Source of the DNA: Sipunculus nudus
Taxonomy: Eukaryota > Annelida > Sipuncula > Golfingiida > Sipunculidae
Assembly (NCBI GenBank): GCA_026874595.1
Contig: JAPPUL010000095.1
Span: 1,800,001 to 1,864,000, forward strand
Reading direction: 5' to 3'
DNA: 64,000 bases
In this document: positions 1 to 8,632 of the stretch, one piece after another
Position numbering within the stretch: position 1 is the stretch's first letter
Layout: each line of letters begins with the position of its first letter
The notes under the pieces: model-generated
The model's input: only the letters and a program-made list of their open reading frames with translations
Told to the model about the DNA's origin: nothing
Databases searched by the model: none
Program-made: the position numbers and the translations under genes

Positions 1-418
1 GCTTGCCAAGCGATATTAAATATTTGCCTTTATTCTTTAATGCTCTAAGGTATTTGTCTGCAAAAGGGATTATATAAGCTTTCTTCTTTGTTAAAAAGCA
101 ATATTCACTCTTTTTAACTTCACTTTCGTATGGGAAGCCTGATGATATATAATTCGGGATTAGTTCTTCTAAGGAACAGGGATCTAGAATTGCGCCTGAT
201 ATAATGTGTGCTCCTATATAACTACCTTTTTCTATTACGCACAATTTGTCTTCTATATCTATTTTTTTATATCCACTCTCTAGCTTTTTTGCCTCTACAT
301 TATGTTCCTTTATTAAATCAAGTAAGTGTATTGCACAAGCTAGGTTTGCAGGACCACCTCCAACAAGTAGTATCTTGAATTTTAATTCCTCTTGTAAGGA
401 AGCTTTAGATTCTAGCAT
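1..418 (-). CDS. Electron-transfer flavoprotein-ubiquinone oxidoreductase, N-terminal part (runs off window)
   Basis: This is the first 139 codons of an ETF-quinone oxidoreductase, the FAD and iron-sulfur enzyme that passes electrons from reduced electron-transfer flavoprotein to membrane quinone. An N-terminal dinucleotide-binding motif ILLVGGGPANLACA sits at about residues 16-29. It is followed by IEKGSYIGAHIISGAILDP, the family's characteristic stretch after the first FAD-binding strand. The ATG at 418-416 was chosen because a GGAATAAAT leader precedes it and a stop lies a few codons upstream. The gene points out of the window, so the iron-sulfur domain is not seen. The family call is firm from the two motifs. 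The physiological partner cannot be judged here. Confidence 0.82.
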   Translation of the reverse strand, partial: MLESKASLQEELKFKILLVGGGPANLACAIHLLDLIKEHNVEAKKLESGYKKIDIEDKLCVIEKGSYIGAHIISGAILDPCSLEELIPNYISSGFPYESEVKKSEYCFLTKKKAYIIPFADKYLRALKNKGKYLISLGK

Positions 419-483
419 ATTTATTCCAATCAATTCATTTTATAAATTAAGATTTTATAATAAAGTATAACTATTATTATTAA

Positions 484-1800
484 CTATTTGCTTAAAAAAG
501 AGGGTTGGCCTGTGCTTGATATAACGTTTTGCCATAATAAACCATGCTTTTGAATCTGTTTCCTTTTTGAACTTACTAGTTTCATCGGTATGTGGACAAA
601 TAAATTATTCCAGGTGCCAACAAGCAGCATCGTCTTCCCTGCCATGCCTGCGTGTACTGCATTTTGTCCTAGTAAGCCGCAAAATACACTGTCAATTGGA
701 TTTGCTGGTAAGCTCCTTATTATATAGCTTGGATCTATATATTTTAAGTTTATGGTGTATTTTATTTCTTCGAAATAGGCTTTTATACGGTCTTTAATAT
801 AAAGCCCTATGTCATTTAACTTTACATTCCCTGATGCGTCAAAACTCTTTACTGTATCCGAAAAGAACTTTTGTCCACTCCCTTCTGCCACCACGATTAC
901 TGCATGTCCTTTCTCATCAAGTCGTTTTTTTAGAGTGTTTAAAAGTCCGTGAGCTCCGTCAAGGTCAAAGTCTATTTCCGGGATTAATACGTAGTTTACT
1001 TCTTTTAATGCAAGAGTTGCATTTGCCGCTATAAACCCAGAGTGCCTTCCCATTAGCTTTACCAGTCCTATCCCATTTGGAGCTCCTATTGCTTCTGCAT
1101 GTGCACTTTCTATTGACTGTGTTGCATATGAAAAAGCTGTCTCAAAACCAAAACTTTTTGAAATATATGCTATGTCATTATCTATTGTTTTTGGAATTCC
1201 TATTACACCGATCTTTAACTTTTGTCTTTTAATCTCTTTTGCAATCTCAAGTGCCCCATTTAATGTCCCATCTCCGCCTATCGTAAATAATATGTCTACC
1301 TTAAGTTCTTTAAGATAGTTTACTATATGGTTTATAGGTTGATAGCCACGTGATGAGCCAAGCCATGAACCCCCAAATGCATATAGATTCTTTACTATAT
1401 TAGGAGTTAAAACTATTGGTTTTCCTTGTTGCTTAGATTTGTTTAATCCATCATAACCATATCTTATTCCTAGTATCTCCTTTATCTTATAGGAATAGTG
1501 AAGTTGCATAACAATAGATCTTACCACGTTGTTTATTCCCGGACATAATCCACCGCAGCTTACTATTGCTGCTCGGGTATTCTCTGGTTTGAAATATATC
1601 TGCTTTCTTGGGCCTGCACGCTCAAATGATATTAGTTTTTCCCCTTTTGCTACCATATCTTGTAGTTCATCTTCAAATACGTTGTACAAAACCCTTTTGC
1701 TATCTTCAGTATATAAAAAACCCTTTAGTGGAGTTTCGTATTTTGCATCTCCAAGACTTTCTATATTTGTATCAATTCTTTTTAGGTTAATCTTCTCCAT
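484..1800 (-). CDS. 6-phosphofructokinase, GGDG (probably ATP-dependent) type
   Basis: Glycolytic phosphofructokinase of 438 residues, phosphorylating fructose 6-phosphate to the 1,6-bisphosphate. It has an N-terminal extension of about 75 residues, then SCGGLCPGINNVVR (81-94), the donor-binding GGDGT (175-179), the catalytic PKTIDND (203-209) and MGRHSGF near 252. In this family Gly after GGD (GGDG) goes with ATP as donor, and Asp (GGDD) with pyrophosphate. GGDG combined with Lys in PKTIDND is the arrangement of the plant and trypanosome ATP-dependent group. Its start overlaps the end of the upstream GGDD-type paralogue by 19 bp, so the two are co-translated. Donor specificity is inferred from one residue; the family is certain. 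Confidence 0.88.
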   Translation of the reverse strand: MEKINLKRIDTNIESLGDAKYETPLKGFLYTEDSKRVLYNVFEDELQDMVAKGEKLISFERAGPRKQIYFKPENTRAAIVSCGGLCPGINNVVRSIVMQLHYSYKIKEILGIRYGYDGLNKSKQQGKPIVLTPNIVKNLYAFGGSWLGSSRGYQPINHIVNYLKELKVDILFTIGGDGTLNGALEIAKEIKRQKLKIGVIGIPKTIDNDIAYISKSFGFETAFSYATQSIESAHAEAIGAPNGIGLVKLMGRHSGFIAANATLALKEVNYVLIPEIDFDLDGAHGLLNTLKKRLDEKGHAVIVVAEGSGQKFFSDTVKSFDASGNVKLNDIGLYIKDRIKAYFEEIKYTINLKYIDPSYIIRSLPANPIDSVFCGLLGQNAVHAGMAGKTMLLVGTWNNLFVHIPMKLVSSKRKQIQKHGLLWQNVISSTGQPSFLSK

Positions 1801-3011
1801 TTCTTTACTGACCTATAGGAAAGCGTTTGCTTTATATTGTAAAAGTCATCGTTATGCGGAACATATCTTACTTTTGTTGTTAGCGTATTTTTATCAATTA
1901 GCTCTTTGAACTCTATTCCCTTTATGTTAAAATTGTCAAGTACGCTAACCATATGTCCTGTCTTATTTTCACTATAAAGTTTATATGCTCCGTATCCCAA
2001 AGCAGATGCCAGTACCACATCAAAGCTTATTGGTGAAGCTGTTCTAGTTTCATAGCCTATTTGTTTTGCATTTATCTTTAAACTATTATTTGTTCTTCTT
2101 AGGTATATATCTTGTACTTTGCTAGCTATTACCTTGCCTATCTCTGCTTTGCCCAATGCTTTATGTTCAAATTCATCTTTTACCGTTGGTAGTAAAGCCT
2201 CAGGCAGTCTGTCTGCAAGTCCTTCCGCTACACATATTATTCCATAATGCTTGTCAAGCTTTTCGCGGGTTAATATTATATCTACTAGTTCTTCGCATAT
2301 CTTAATTAAGTCAACCTCAAACTCCTCACTTTCTATATCCTCTACCGATATCATCTCAATAGCCTCTCCCGCTATCCCCGCAGCATAAGTCAACCAACCC
2401 GCCTTTCTGCCCATTATCTCAGCCACAAAATAACTGTTTGTTGCTGCTGCATCTGATCTTAAGTTTAATAAAGTCTTTTGTGCAACATCAACACTTGTCC
2501 AATATCCAAATGTCCATGGTATCCCATAATAATCATTGTCTATTGTCTTTGGTATGTGGATTGTCGGCATCCCCATTAGATCTATTAGATTTGCTGTCCT
2601 TAATGTGTCATCTCCTCCTATCGATATCAAAAGCCCTATATTTAGCAATTCTAAGGCATCTAGTAAATTCTTAAGTGGCTTATTCTTTTCATTGTCTTTT
2701 AAATCCTCTACTTTCTTTATTGCTTTGCCCGGATTTACACGTGAGGTCCTTATATATATCCCTCTTTGGTTTCGTATTGCTCCTATCTCATTTATTTGCA
2801 ATACTTTGTAATGTATTCCTTCCTTTAAGCTTGTCTTGCCTTTCTCATATTCCACTATATATTTATAACCGTCCATAAAACCAATTACAGTATAGCCTCT
2901 ACTTATAAAACTTATTGTTACTGCAGATATAACAGCATTTGCCGCAGGAGCAGGGCCTCCTGAAAATACTAATCCTATCTTTTTATCATTTGGGGCATAG
3001 TGGTCTGACAT
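1782..3011 (-). CDS. 6-phosphofructokinase, GGDD (probably pyrophosphate-dependent) type
   Basis: A second phosphofructokinase of about 409 residues, first gene of a two-gene operon with the GGDG-type enzyme. Motifs (counted from a GTG two codons further upstream) are SGGPAPAANAV near 19-29, GGDDT at 134-138, PKTIDND at 156-162 and MGRKAGW near 203. Asp in GGDD together with Lys in PKTIDND is the signature of pyrophosphate-dependent phosphofructokinase, which runs reversibly and so serves both glycolysis and gluconeogenesis. I chose the ATG at 3011 because AAGGTG stands just ahead of it; the GTG at 3017 is the alternative. A perfect 18-bp palindrome lies about 50 bp upstream and may be an operator. 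Confidence 0.86.
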   Translation of the reverse strand: MSDHYAPNDKKIGLVFSGGPAPAANAVISAVTISFISRGYTVIGFMDGYKYIVEYEKGKTSLKEGIHYKVLQINEIGAIRNQRGIYIRTSRVNPGKAIKKVEDLKDNEKNKPLKNLLDALELLNIGLLISIGGDDTLRTANLIDLMGMPTIHIPKTIDNDYYGIPWTFGYWTSVDVAQKTLLNLRSDAAATNSYFVAEIMGRKAGWLTYAAGIAGEAIEMISVEDIESEEFEVDLIKICEELVDIILTREKLDKHYGIICVAEGLADRLPEALLPTVKDEFEHKALGKAEIGKVIASKVQDIYLRRTNNSLKINAKQIGYETRTASPISFDVVLASALGYGAYKLYSENKTGHMVSVLDNFNIKGIEFKELIDKNTLTTKVRYVPHNDDFYNIKQTLSYRSVKKWRRLT

Positions 3012-3060
3012 ATTCACCTTATGAGCTTTCTTATTATCTCTATATAGTTATATGGGTTTT

Positions 3061-3078
3061 TCTTAATCTAGATTAAGA
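3061..3078. promoter_or_regulatory. Perfect 18-bp palindrome upstream of the phosphofructokinase pair
   Basis: TCTTAATCTAGATTAAGA reads the same on both strands. It lies 50-67 bp upstream of the chosen start of the GGDD-type phosphofructokinase, where a dimeric regulator could bind. The site is visible directly; its role is inferred. Confidence 0.35.
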
Positions 3079-3090
3079 TTATTCTTATAT

Positions 3091-3122
3091 ATGCAATTAC
3101 CTATAAGCTACTGTAATTGCAT
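3091..3122. repeat. Inverted repeat, 10-bp arms, between the NamZ-like gene and the phosphofructokinase operon
   Basis: ATGCAATTAC at 3091-3100 and its exact complement GTAATTGCAT at 3113-3122 enclose a 12-nt loop. It lies 3' of the DUF1343 gene and 5' of the phosphofructokinase pair, both on the minus strand. There is no T-run after it on the minus strand, so it is not a textbook terminator. It may be a hairpin that limits read-through or a second protein-binding site. Confidence 0.4.
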
Positions 3123-3142
3123 GCTTTGCCATATATTTTATT

Positions 3143-4318
3143 TTAATATAGCAAAGAGGCATTACGCTCTTTTATAAAACTGTTTAGCTCTTCTTTCCAT
3201 TCATCCTCAATAGTATCATAAATATTTTCTTTTGTAAATAGGCTTTTACGTAAGTTCTTGCTCCCTAGTATTATATCGATTGGCCTTTTAGTATATTCGT
3301 ATTCGTATGGACCCTCAAGCCATTTGAACACTTTATAGTATAACTTCTGTATACAGCTTAAAAGAGCTAACCCTACTATATAAGGTCTAAATTTCTTTTC
3401 GTCAAGAGGGTGAATTTGCAATCCATTACAGCACTCTCCTGCATATTTATCAAATGTTGGCCTAAAGTATACTTCTCTAAAATATACATATGGTATATTA
3501 TGAGTGTCCATTTCACGCTTTAATTCATTTGCGTCTATATATGGTGCCCCAATTAGTTCAAAGGGGAGTGTTGTCCCTCGGCCTTCTGATACGTTTGTTC
3601 CTTCAAATATTACTCCCATAGGATAAAGTATAGCAGTTTTAGGTGTTGGCATATTCGGAGAGGGCATTACCCAAGGTAATTTAGTATCACAAAAAAACAT
3701 ATCACGTTTATAATGCTTCATTCTAATTACTTTTAAATTGCTCTTTATTTTCTTATTAAACATTATTGCAAGTTCGCCTATTGTCATTCCATGTCGCATC
3801 GGTATCGGGTAAAGACCTACAAATGATTTGTACTCAGCCTCAAGTACATTGCCTTCAATTGCAACACTCCCTATCGGATTTGGTCTGTCAAGTAATATAA
3901 CATTTTTGTTATATCTAGCAGCTCCTTCAAGCATCTTAAACATTGTCCAAATATAGGTATATACTCTTGTCCCAACGTCTTGCAAGTCTATTATAATAGT
4001 ATCTATATCTTCAAGCATTTCCTTTGTCGGTTCTCTGGTTTTGTTATATAAGCTGTATACTCGCACTTTGGTTATAGGGTCAAGCATGTCTTTTGACTCT
4101 AGCATATTAGCCTGCACATCAGCTTTATATCCATGTTGGGGGGTGAATACCTTCTTTAAATTAAATTGCTCTTTTCTTTCGTTTAATATTCTAAGTATAT
4201 GTTTATAATTAGAATTTATGGAGCTTGGATTTATTAGAAGACCTAGCTTATGTCCGTATAGGAGATTCGACGCCAGATTATTATTTGTGATAAGATTATA
4301 AAGTCCTGTTTGTACCAT
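3143..4318 (-). CDS. DUF1343 / NamZ-like exo-N-acetylmuramidase
   Basis: A 391-residue DUF1343 protein. Characterised members such as NamZ cleave N-acetylmuramic acid from the non-reducing end of peptidoglycan fragments and act in cell-wall recycling. Family landmarks read in order: LGLLINPSSI near the N-terminus, FTPQHGYKADVQANM, IIIDLQDVGTRVYTYIWTM, VILLDRPNPIG, MRHGMTIGELA and a later EGTNVSEGRGTTLPFELIGAP block. The length matches the family. I see no clear signal peptide in this reading frame, so it may act in the cytoplasm or be exported by a route not visible here. The downstream phosphofructokinase pair is probably a separate unit, since 130 bp with two dyads separate them. Confidence 0.85.
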   Translation of the reverse strand: MVQTGLYNLITNNNLASNLLYGHKLGLLINPSSINSNYKHILRILNERKEQFNLKKVFTPQHGYKADVQANMLESKDMLDPITKVRVYSLYNKTREPTKEMLEDIDTIIIDLQDVGTRVYTYIWTMFKMLEGAARYNKNVILLDRPNPIGSVAIEGNVLEAEYKSFVGLYPIPMRHGMTIGELAIMFNKKIKSNLKVIRMKHYKRDMFFCDTKLPWVMPSPNMPTPKTAILYPMGVIFEGTNVSEGRGTTLPFELIGAPYIDANELKREMDTHNIPYVYFREVYFRPTFDKYAGECCNGLQIHPLDEKKFRPYIVGLALLSCIQKLYYKVFKWLEGPYEYEYTKRPIDIILGSKNLRKSLFTKENIYDTIEDEWKEELNSFIKERNASLLY

Positions 4319-4357
4319 AACATATCTTTTATTTAGTATCCTATTTGCTTTTTTCTT

Positions 4358-4798
4358 TTACCCTATCTGCGTTAATATAGTCTTTATCTCTTCTTTTGTA
4401 AGACTTTTATTAAAAAATAGCAAATTCTCTTTTGCTAAAGCTTTTGCTTTTAAAGCTTTCGTTTTTACGTTTGGATTTGATTTGTCTTTTCCTTTTGGAG
4501 TGTCTTCTTGCAGGGTTTTTGTATTTCCAAGCGGATCTAAAAGATTGACTATAACCTTTTTATCTAATGTCTTTCTTAGACTAAGTTCTTGTGGCAGGGT
4601 CTTTTGACTTAGTATTTCTTGTGAGTTTTGTTGCGAGGTATAATCTGTAAGGGGGGTATTTGTTTTCTCCTCTCTTTTTGTATTTACTTTATATTCTTGG
4701 ATAGCCTGCAGATATCGATTGTAAGATTCATCTGACGAACCTTCAAAGCCTACCTTATTAAACTCCCTTTCAAGTATATCTTGTATACTTTTATCCAT
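4358..4798 (-). CDS. Hypothetical protein, charged and low-complexity
   Basis: A 146-residue protein I do not recognise. The N-terminal 40 residues look helical (MDKSIQDILEREFNKVGFEG), the middle is rich in Lys, Thr, Ser and Gln and is probably disordered, and the C-terminal 25 residues look helical again (NKSLTKEEIKTILTQIG). There are no Cys residues, signal peptide or membrane segment. Its start is 1 bp from the stop of the upstream DUF2225 gene, so the two are surely co-transcribed and probably translationally coupled. Same strand, spacing and composition as its neighbours support a real gene. Confidence 0.6.
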   Translation of the reverse strand: MDKSIQDILEREFNKVGFEGSSDESYNRYLQAIQEYKVNTKREEKTNTPLTDYTSQQNSQEILSQKTLPQELSLRKTLDKKVIVNLLDPLGNTKTLQEDTPKGKDKSNPNVKTKALKAKALAKENLLFFNKSLTKEEIKTILTQIG

Positions 4799-4799
4799 T

Positions 4800-5648
4800 T
4801 TAGCCTCGTGATAAGATATTTGTTGCAGCTTCTGATATTTCTCTTGCGTTCTTTATTAATAATAAATCAGAATCCCTTCGCTCTATAACAAGTCGCATTA
4901 TCTTTATTACATTATCCAAAGTTCTTTTCTTTCGCTCTTCATTCTTATCAAAGTTTGATAATCTATAATTCAAATAACCTGTTAGATATATTACACCCGC
5001 ATATCCAAAATCTTTATTTATATCTGGTCCAACAAATTGAGCACCCTCTATTTTAGATTTATTACTTTGGAAATAGGTAAAGGCTATACTATAATATACA
5101 GCAGCCTTCTTAAATAGTATGCTATAGATTAAGGCAAAACTATCGTTTTCATAGTGCTTTGCAATGTCTTTTGCAAGCCAGGCTCCCCGCAAAGCACATA
5201 AGGCTTTTTTAAAGCCATATATTTTATCTTCATTTTCTTTTTTAGCATAACAGACTATCCCAAGTAAATAACTCAAAAAACCATGTTCTATATTTCTTCT
5301 TGTACTAAAACTAATATCGTTAAATAATCTATTAACAAGCTTTACACGATTTTGTTTATCTTCTTCAAGCAATATCTTTACATCATTGTTTTTAGGATGT
5401 AAATCTTCTTTAAATGCAGCATAATAACATTTTGTACATACAAAAACTGAATATAAAATAGGGATAACTACTCCAAAACTCTCATGGGGTCTATAGTTTT
5501 GACGCAGTTCTAATGAAAGCCCATTCTCAAGCTTTTTTAAAGCTAGATTGTTAAGCTTTTCTAGGTGCATTATCGAATTACATATCGGACATATTTGAGT
5601 ATCTCTTTTTGAGAATAGAGATGATATTATATCTTTACCATTTGGCAT
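4800..5648 (-). CDS. DUF2225 family protein
   Basis: A 282-residue cytoplasmic protein matching DUF2225. It has a zinc-ribbon-like arrangement: CPIC near residue 19 and CTKC near residue 92 (VFVCTKCYYAAFKEDLHP). The helical remainder carries the family's stretch for an alternating helix region (GAWLAKDI, YYSIAFTYFQ, GYAGVIYLTGYLNYRL) resembling tetratricopeptide repeats. The function of the family is unknown; it is common in spirochaetes and Firmicutes. It is followed 1 bp later by the 146-residue hypothetical gene. Confidence 0.75.
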   Translation of the reverse strand: MPNGKDIISSLFSKRDTQICPICNSIMHLEKLNNLALKKLENGLSLELRQNYRPHESFGVVIPILYSVFVCTKCYYAAFKEDLHPKNNDVKILLEEDKQNRVKLVNRLFNDISFSTRRNIEHGFLSYLLGIVCYAKKENEDKIYGFKKALCALRGAWLAKDIAKHYENDSFALIYSILFKKAAVYYSIAFTYFQSNKSKIEGAQFVGPDINKDFGYAGVIYLTGYLNYRLSNFDKNEERKKRTLDNVIKIMRLVIERRDSDLLLIKNAREISEAATNILSRG

Positions 5649-5738
5649 ATAAAGGTTTGTCCTCAGCTATATGTTATGTAACTTCATAAGCTTTTCTTAA
5701 AGTTCTTCTAATGTCTTGTCTGTTTTCAGTAAAAGTTG

Positions 5739-6251
5739 CTAGAAGATATTTATCAATTTATTTCCTTGCCCCTTGTATCTTATCGTCTTTTTAGCTTTAC
5801 CTACTTCGTCGTATATTATAATATCCCACGCAATAACTTTTCCAACCTTGTTATAATATTCTATACTTTCAAGTTTCGTTTTATCTTTTGGCTCTCTTTT
5901 ATATTTATATCTTGCTGAAGATACAAATTCTCCCTTCTCGAATAATTTGTAACGTAGTATCTTCCCAAACCTATTATAAAATACTTTGTAAAAGTGTCCT
6001 CTTTCGTTTTCTATTCTTTGTAATGTTGATATTATTTCTATAGCGTCTCCGCTTATTTCTCTTTTAAACTTGGTTTGCATATGACTAAATGTTTTGTTTG
6101 GGATTAATTCTCTTTTATGAAAGTATTTTACATACTCTTTATTCCTATCGCTTATAATCTTTTCTTTGCTTTTATTACTTTCTTCTGTACACGATAACAT
6201 AAATAATACCACTAGCGTTAGAACTAGTATTAACACTTTTGACTTGTTCAT
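5739..6251 (-). CDS. Hypothetical lipoprotein
   Basis: A 170-residue secreted lipoprotein by its N-terminus: two Lys early on, a hydrophobic stretch (VLILVLTLVVLFML), then a lipobox ending in Cys at about residue 21 (FMLSC), followed by a charged linker. The mature part is rich in Lys, Tyr and Arg and alternates in a way suggesting beta strands (YNKVGKVIAWDIIIYDEVGK), resembling repeat-like strands seen in MORN/YD-type surface proteins, though I cannot assign a family. The start ATG at 6251 is followed directly by the signal peptide. It appears to be transcribed alone. Confidence 0.62.
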   Translation of the reverse strand: MNKSKVLILVLTLVVLFMLSCTEESNKSKEKIISDRNKEYVKYFHKRELIPNKTFSHMQTKFKREISGDAIEIISTLQRIENERGHFYKVFYNRFGKILRYKLFEKGEFVSSARYKYKREPKDKTKLESIEYYNKVGKVIAWDIIIYDEVGKAKKTIRYKGQGNKLINIF

Positions 6252-6500
6252 ACATCTACACCTTAATCTTATTCTTCTTTCTTATATATTTTCCTTACCC
6301 TTACGACTTATGCTCGGTTTGTAACTATATTTTTTTACCCTTATATTATCTGATTTAGCCGAATTTTATATTAATCCATAAACTTGTTATTTTAAATTAT
6401 TGCATTTTAATCTATATTTTCTTACTTTTCTTACTCTATTATCTCATTTTCTATTGGCTCATTTACGTTTTTTTTAATTTAATATTCTAATTAACAAAAA

Positions 6501-6584
6501 GCCCAGGTGGTGGAATTGGTAGACACGCTAGCTTGAGGGGCTAGTGAGGACTCCCTCATGCCGGTTCAAGTCCGGCTCTGGGCA
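6501..6584 (+). tRNA. tRNA-Leu(GAG)
   Basis: An 84-nt class II tRNA with acceptor GCCCAGG/TCTGGGC, anticodon stem CTAGC/GCTAG around loop TTGAGGG (anticodon GAG), a variable arm, T-arm CCGG-TTCAAGT-CCGG and discriminator A at 6584. No CCA is encoded; AAAA follows directly. This bears on the tRNA-Ser(GCT) junction further right. Confidence 0.95.
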
Positions 6585-6602
6585 AAAAATAAAACTGTAT
6601 CT

Positions 6603-8444
6603 TTAGGGCTTTATATTATTTAGCACCTTCTCATTATCAAGTGCTTCTTCAAGTGCTTCTTTATGTCCCTCTTTTATGTTAGCAAGAACCCTTATAAGCT
6701 TCTTTTTTAACTTAAGTATTGCCTGTTTTTCTTTTTCAAGATTTATATTAGCTTCATTTAGCTTAATTAGTTTTGTTTGGTTTTCGTTTATTAGCCCGGA
6801 TAAGGATTTATTTTTACTTGCAAGCGATTTTTGTTCCTCAAGTAGTTTTGACTTCTCTCGTTCAAGAGATTTTAACTTTGTATTTAATTCCTTTTCAAGT
6901 TTTTGTAGTTTTGTATCTTTTTTAGATAAGGTATTTGCATATATATTTTGTGATTCTTCCTGTTTCTTTAAAGTCTCTTTTTCCTGTGAAAGCTTTAAAC
7001 GGTCTAATTCATAGTCTTTCTCTTTCTCATTTAACTCCTTTTCAAGTTTTTGTAGTTTGTCTCTTAGTTTGTCTATAGCTATTTGATAATCTCTAAGTTC
7101 TTTATCCTTCTTTTCTAGCTTATCTTCCCTTAAACTAAGTTCCTTACGCCTGCCAGATAGCAAGGCAAGTTCATTTGCTAGTTTCTTCTCTTGTGATACT
7201 GTATCCTGTAAACGCTTTTCTAAACTCTTTTTTATATTTTCTAGTTCTGTTGACTTTTTAGATACAATCTCAATCTCTTTGCTAATACGTTTTTCCCTAT
7301 CTACTATATGTTTTGGGGTTATAAATGCACGCTTATCCTTTATCTGTCCCAGCTCTACCTTTACATCCGTTACTTCCTCTATTGAATTCGTTTTGTAAGT
7401 TATCATATATTGTGTATTTATAATATCTCTTATTTTGTCATATAATTCTTTAATCTCCTCTCGCTCTCCCGTTTTAAATAGTATTCCATGGGTCTGTCTT
7501 GTTATCTTTTTTAGAGTCTCTATATCAGCCTTGCTGCCAAATGCTATAGCAAATATAGGTATTGCCAGTTGATTTGCGGCGTGTATGCCATCATCAAAGG
7601 TTATAGATTTTAACGATGTGTTTATTGTTCCTCTTGTGTCATTATTTCCATCTGTAAGTAATATTACAGCCTTTATTCCTCCTCCAAGCTGAAGCTCCTT
7701 AACAGCATTAAATAGTACAGCATATAAGGCTGTTGAACCTTTGGCATTTAGATTTCTTATTTGTGCAATTGCACTTTCGTTTGTTCCAAGCAAATGTAAA
7801 TCACCGTCAAAGGCGATAACCCGGATTATATCGTTGTCCTGGCTTTGGTTTATGAACTCTACTGCTGCATTTTTTGCATATTCTAGAGTTTGTATCTTTT
7901 CTTTTCCCTCAAGCGACATCGAACGACTCTTATCTAGTGCCAGTACAACATTAAGAGGTTTTATCTTTTTATTCTTATCTATATTCTTTTTAAGCTCTAT
8001 CTTTAAAATATTCTTTTTAGGTATTGTAAAACCGTTTTCTTCTATTCTAAATAAATCAGGGTTTACGACAAGAGGATTGCCAGCTTCATCTGTAACGCTT
8101 ACTACTATAGTTATTTCTGGGAAATGTGAATTGTCTATTTGACTTATTTTAACTTTGAAATTTGTAGTTTTTATATTTGTCTTAGGATTTAATGCCTGGA
8201 CTTTTGTTGTTATTATCCCTTCTTTTTTTATGTATTCTATGTCTGATTTATATGTTTTACTCTTTTCAAGTTTTTTAAATTCATAGTCTAATCCAAAACC
8301 ATCTTTTTTATCTGTCTTTGTAAGATTCTTTTTATTCTGAGTCTCATTCTGAGTCTCATGCCCACAACCACCAAATATTAATATAAAGCTTAGTATTGCA
8401 TATATATGTATTTTCCTTAACTTGCCTATTCTACCTGCTGTCAT
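6603..8444 (-). CDS. von Willebrand factor A domain lipoprotein with long C-terminal coiled coil
   Basis: About 613 residues from the ATG at 8444; an ATG at 8501 would add 19 residues. The later start gives a normal lipoprotein signal with Cys near residue 27 (ILIFGGC), so I prefer it. A vWA domain follows: ALDKSRSMS supplies the DxSxS metal-binding site, GSTALYAVL the conserved Thr, and VILLTDGNND the third motif. From about residue 400 to the end the protein is a continuous Lys/Glu/Leu heptad coiled coil of some 220 residues. The likely role is a periplasmic or surface-anchored adhesion or scaffolding protein; partner unknown. It ends 19 bp from the tRNA-Leu gene, on the opposite strand. 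Confidence 0.75.
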   Translation of the reverse strand: MTAGRIGKLRKIHIYAILSFILIFGGCGHETQNETQNKKNLTKTDKKDGFGLDYEFKKLEKSKTYKSDIEYIKKEGIITTKVQALNPKTNIKTTNFKVKISQIDNSHFPEITIVVSVTDEAGNPLVVNPDLFRIEENGFTIPKKNILKIELKKNIDKNKKIKPLNVVLALDKSRSMSLEGKEKIQTLEYAKNAAVEFINQSQDNDIIRVIAFDGDLHLLGTNESAIAQIRNLNAKGSTALYAVLFNAVKELQLGGGIKAVILLTDGNNDTRGTINTSLKSITFDDGIHAANQLAIPIFAIAFGSKADIETLKKITRQTHGILFKTGEREEIKELYDKIRDIINTQYMITYKTNSIEEVTDVKVELGQIKDKRAFITPKHIVDREKRISKEIEIVSKKSTELENIKKSLEKRLQDTVSQEKKLANELALLSGRRKELSLREDKLEKKDKELRDYQIAIDKLRDKLQKLEKELNEKEKDYELDRLKLSQEKETLKKQEESQNIYANTLSKKDTKLQKLEKELNTKLKSLEREKSKLLEEQKSLASKNKSLSGLINENQTKLIKLNEANINLEKEKQAILKLKKKLIRVLANIKEGHKEALEEALDNEKVLNNIKP

Positions 8445-8594
8445 TCTTATATTTATCCTCTTTCCTTTATCTTTTCCTTTATCTAATTGTATTAACCCCA
8501 TATACTTAAATATTAAGTATATATTTATACTTAAATAATGCTTCTATAAACATTATTACTAATTTTGTAAAAAAAGCTTCAAAAATATTTCTTT

Positions 8595-8630
8595 ATATTC
8601 AATATGTCCCCAATATTCAATATGTCCCCA
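8595..8630. repeat. Tandem duplication, two exact 18-bp units
   Basis: ATATTCAATATGTCCCCA occurs twice in a row (8595-8612 and 8613-8630), immediately 3' of the holB-like stop codon and upstream of the vWA gene. Exact identity points to a recent slippage event. Confidence 0.8.
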
Positions 8631-8632
8631 TG

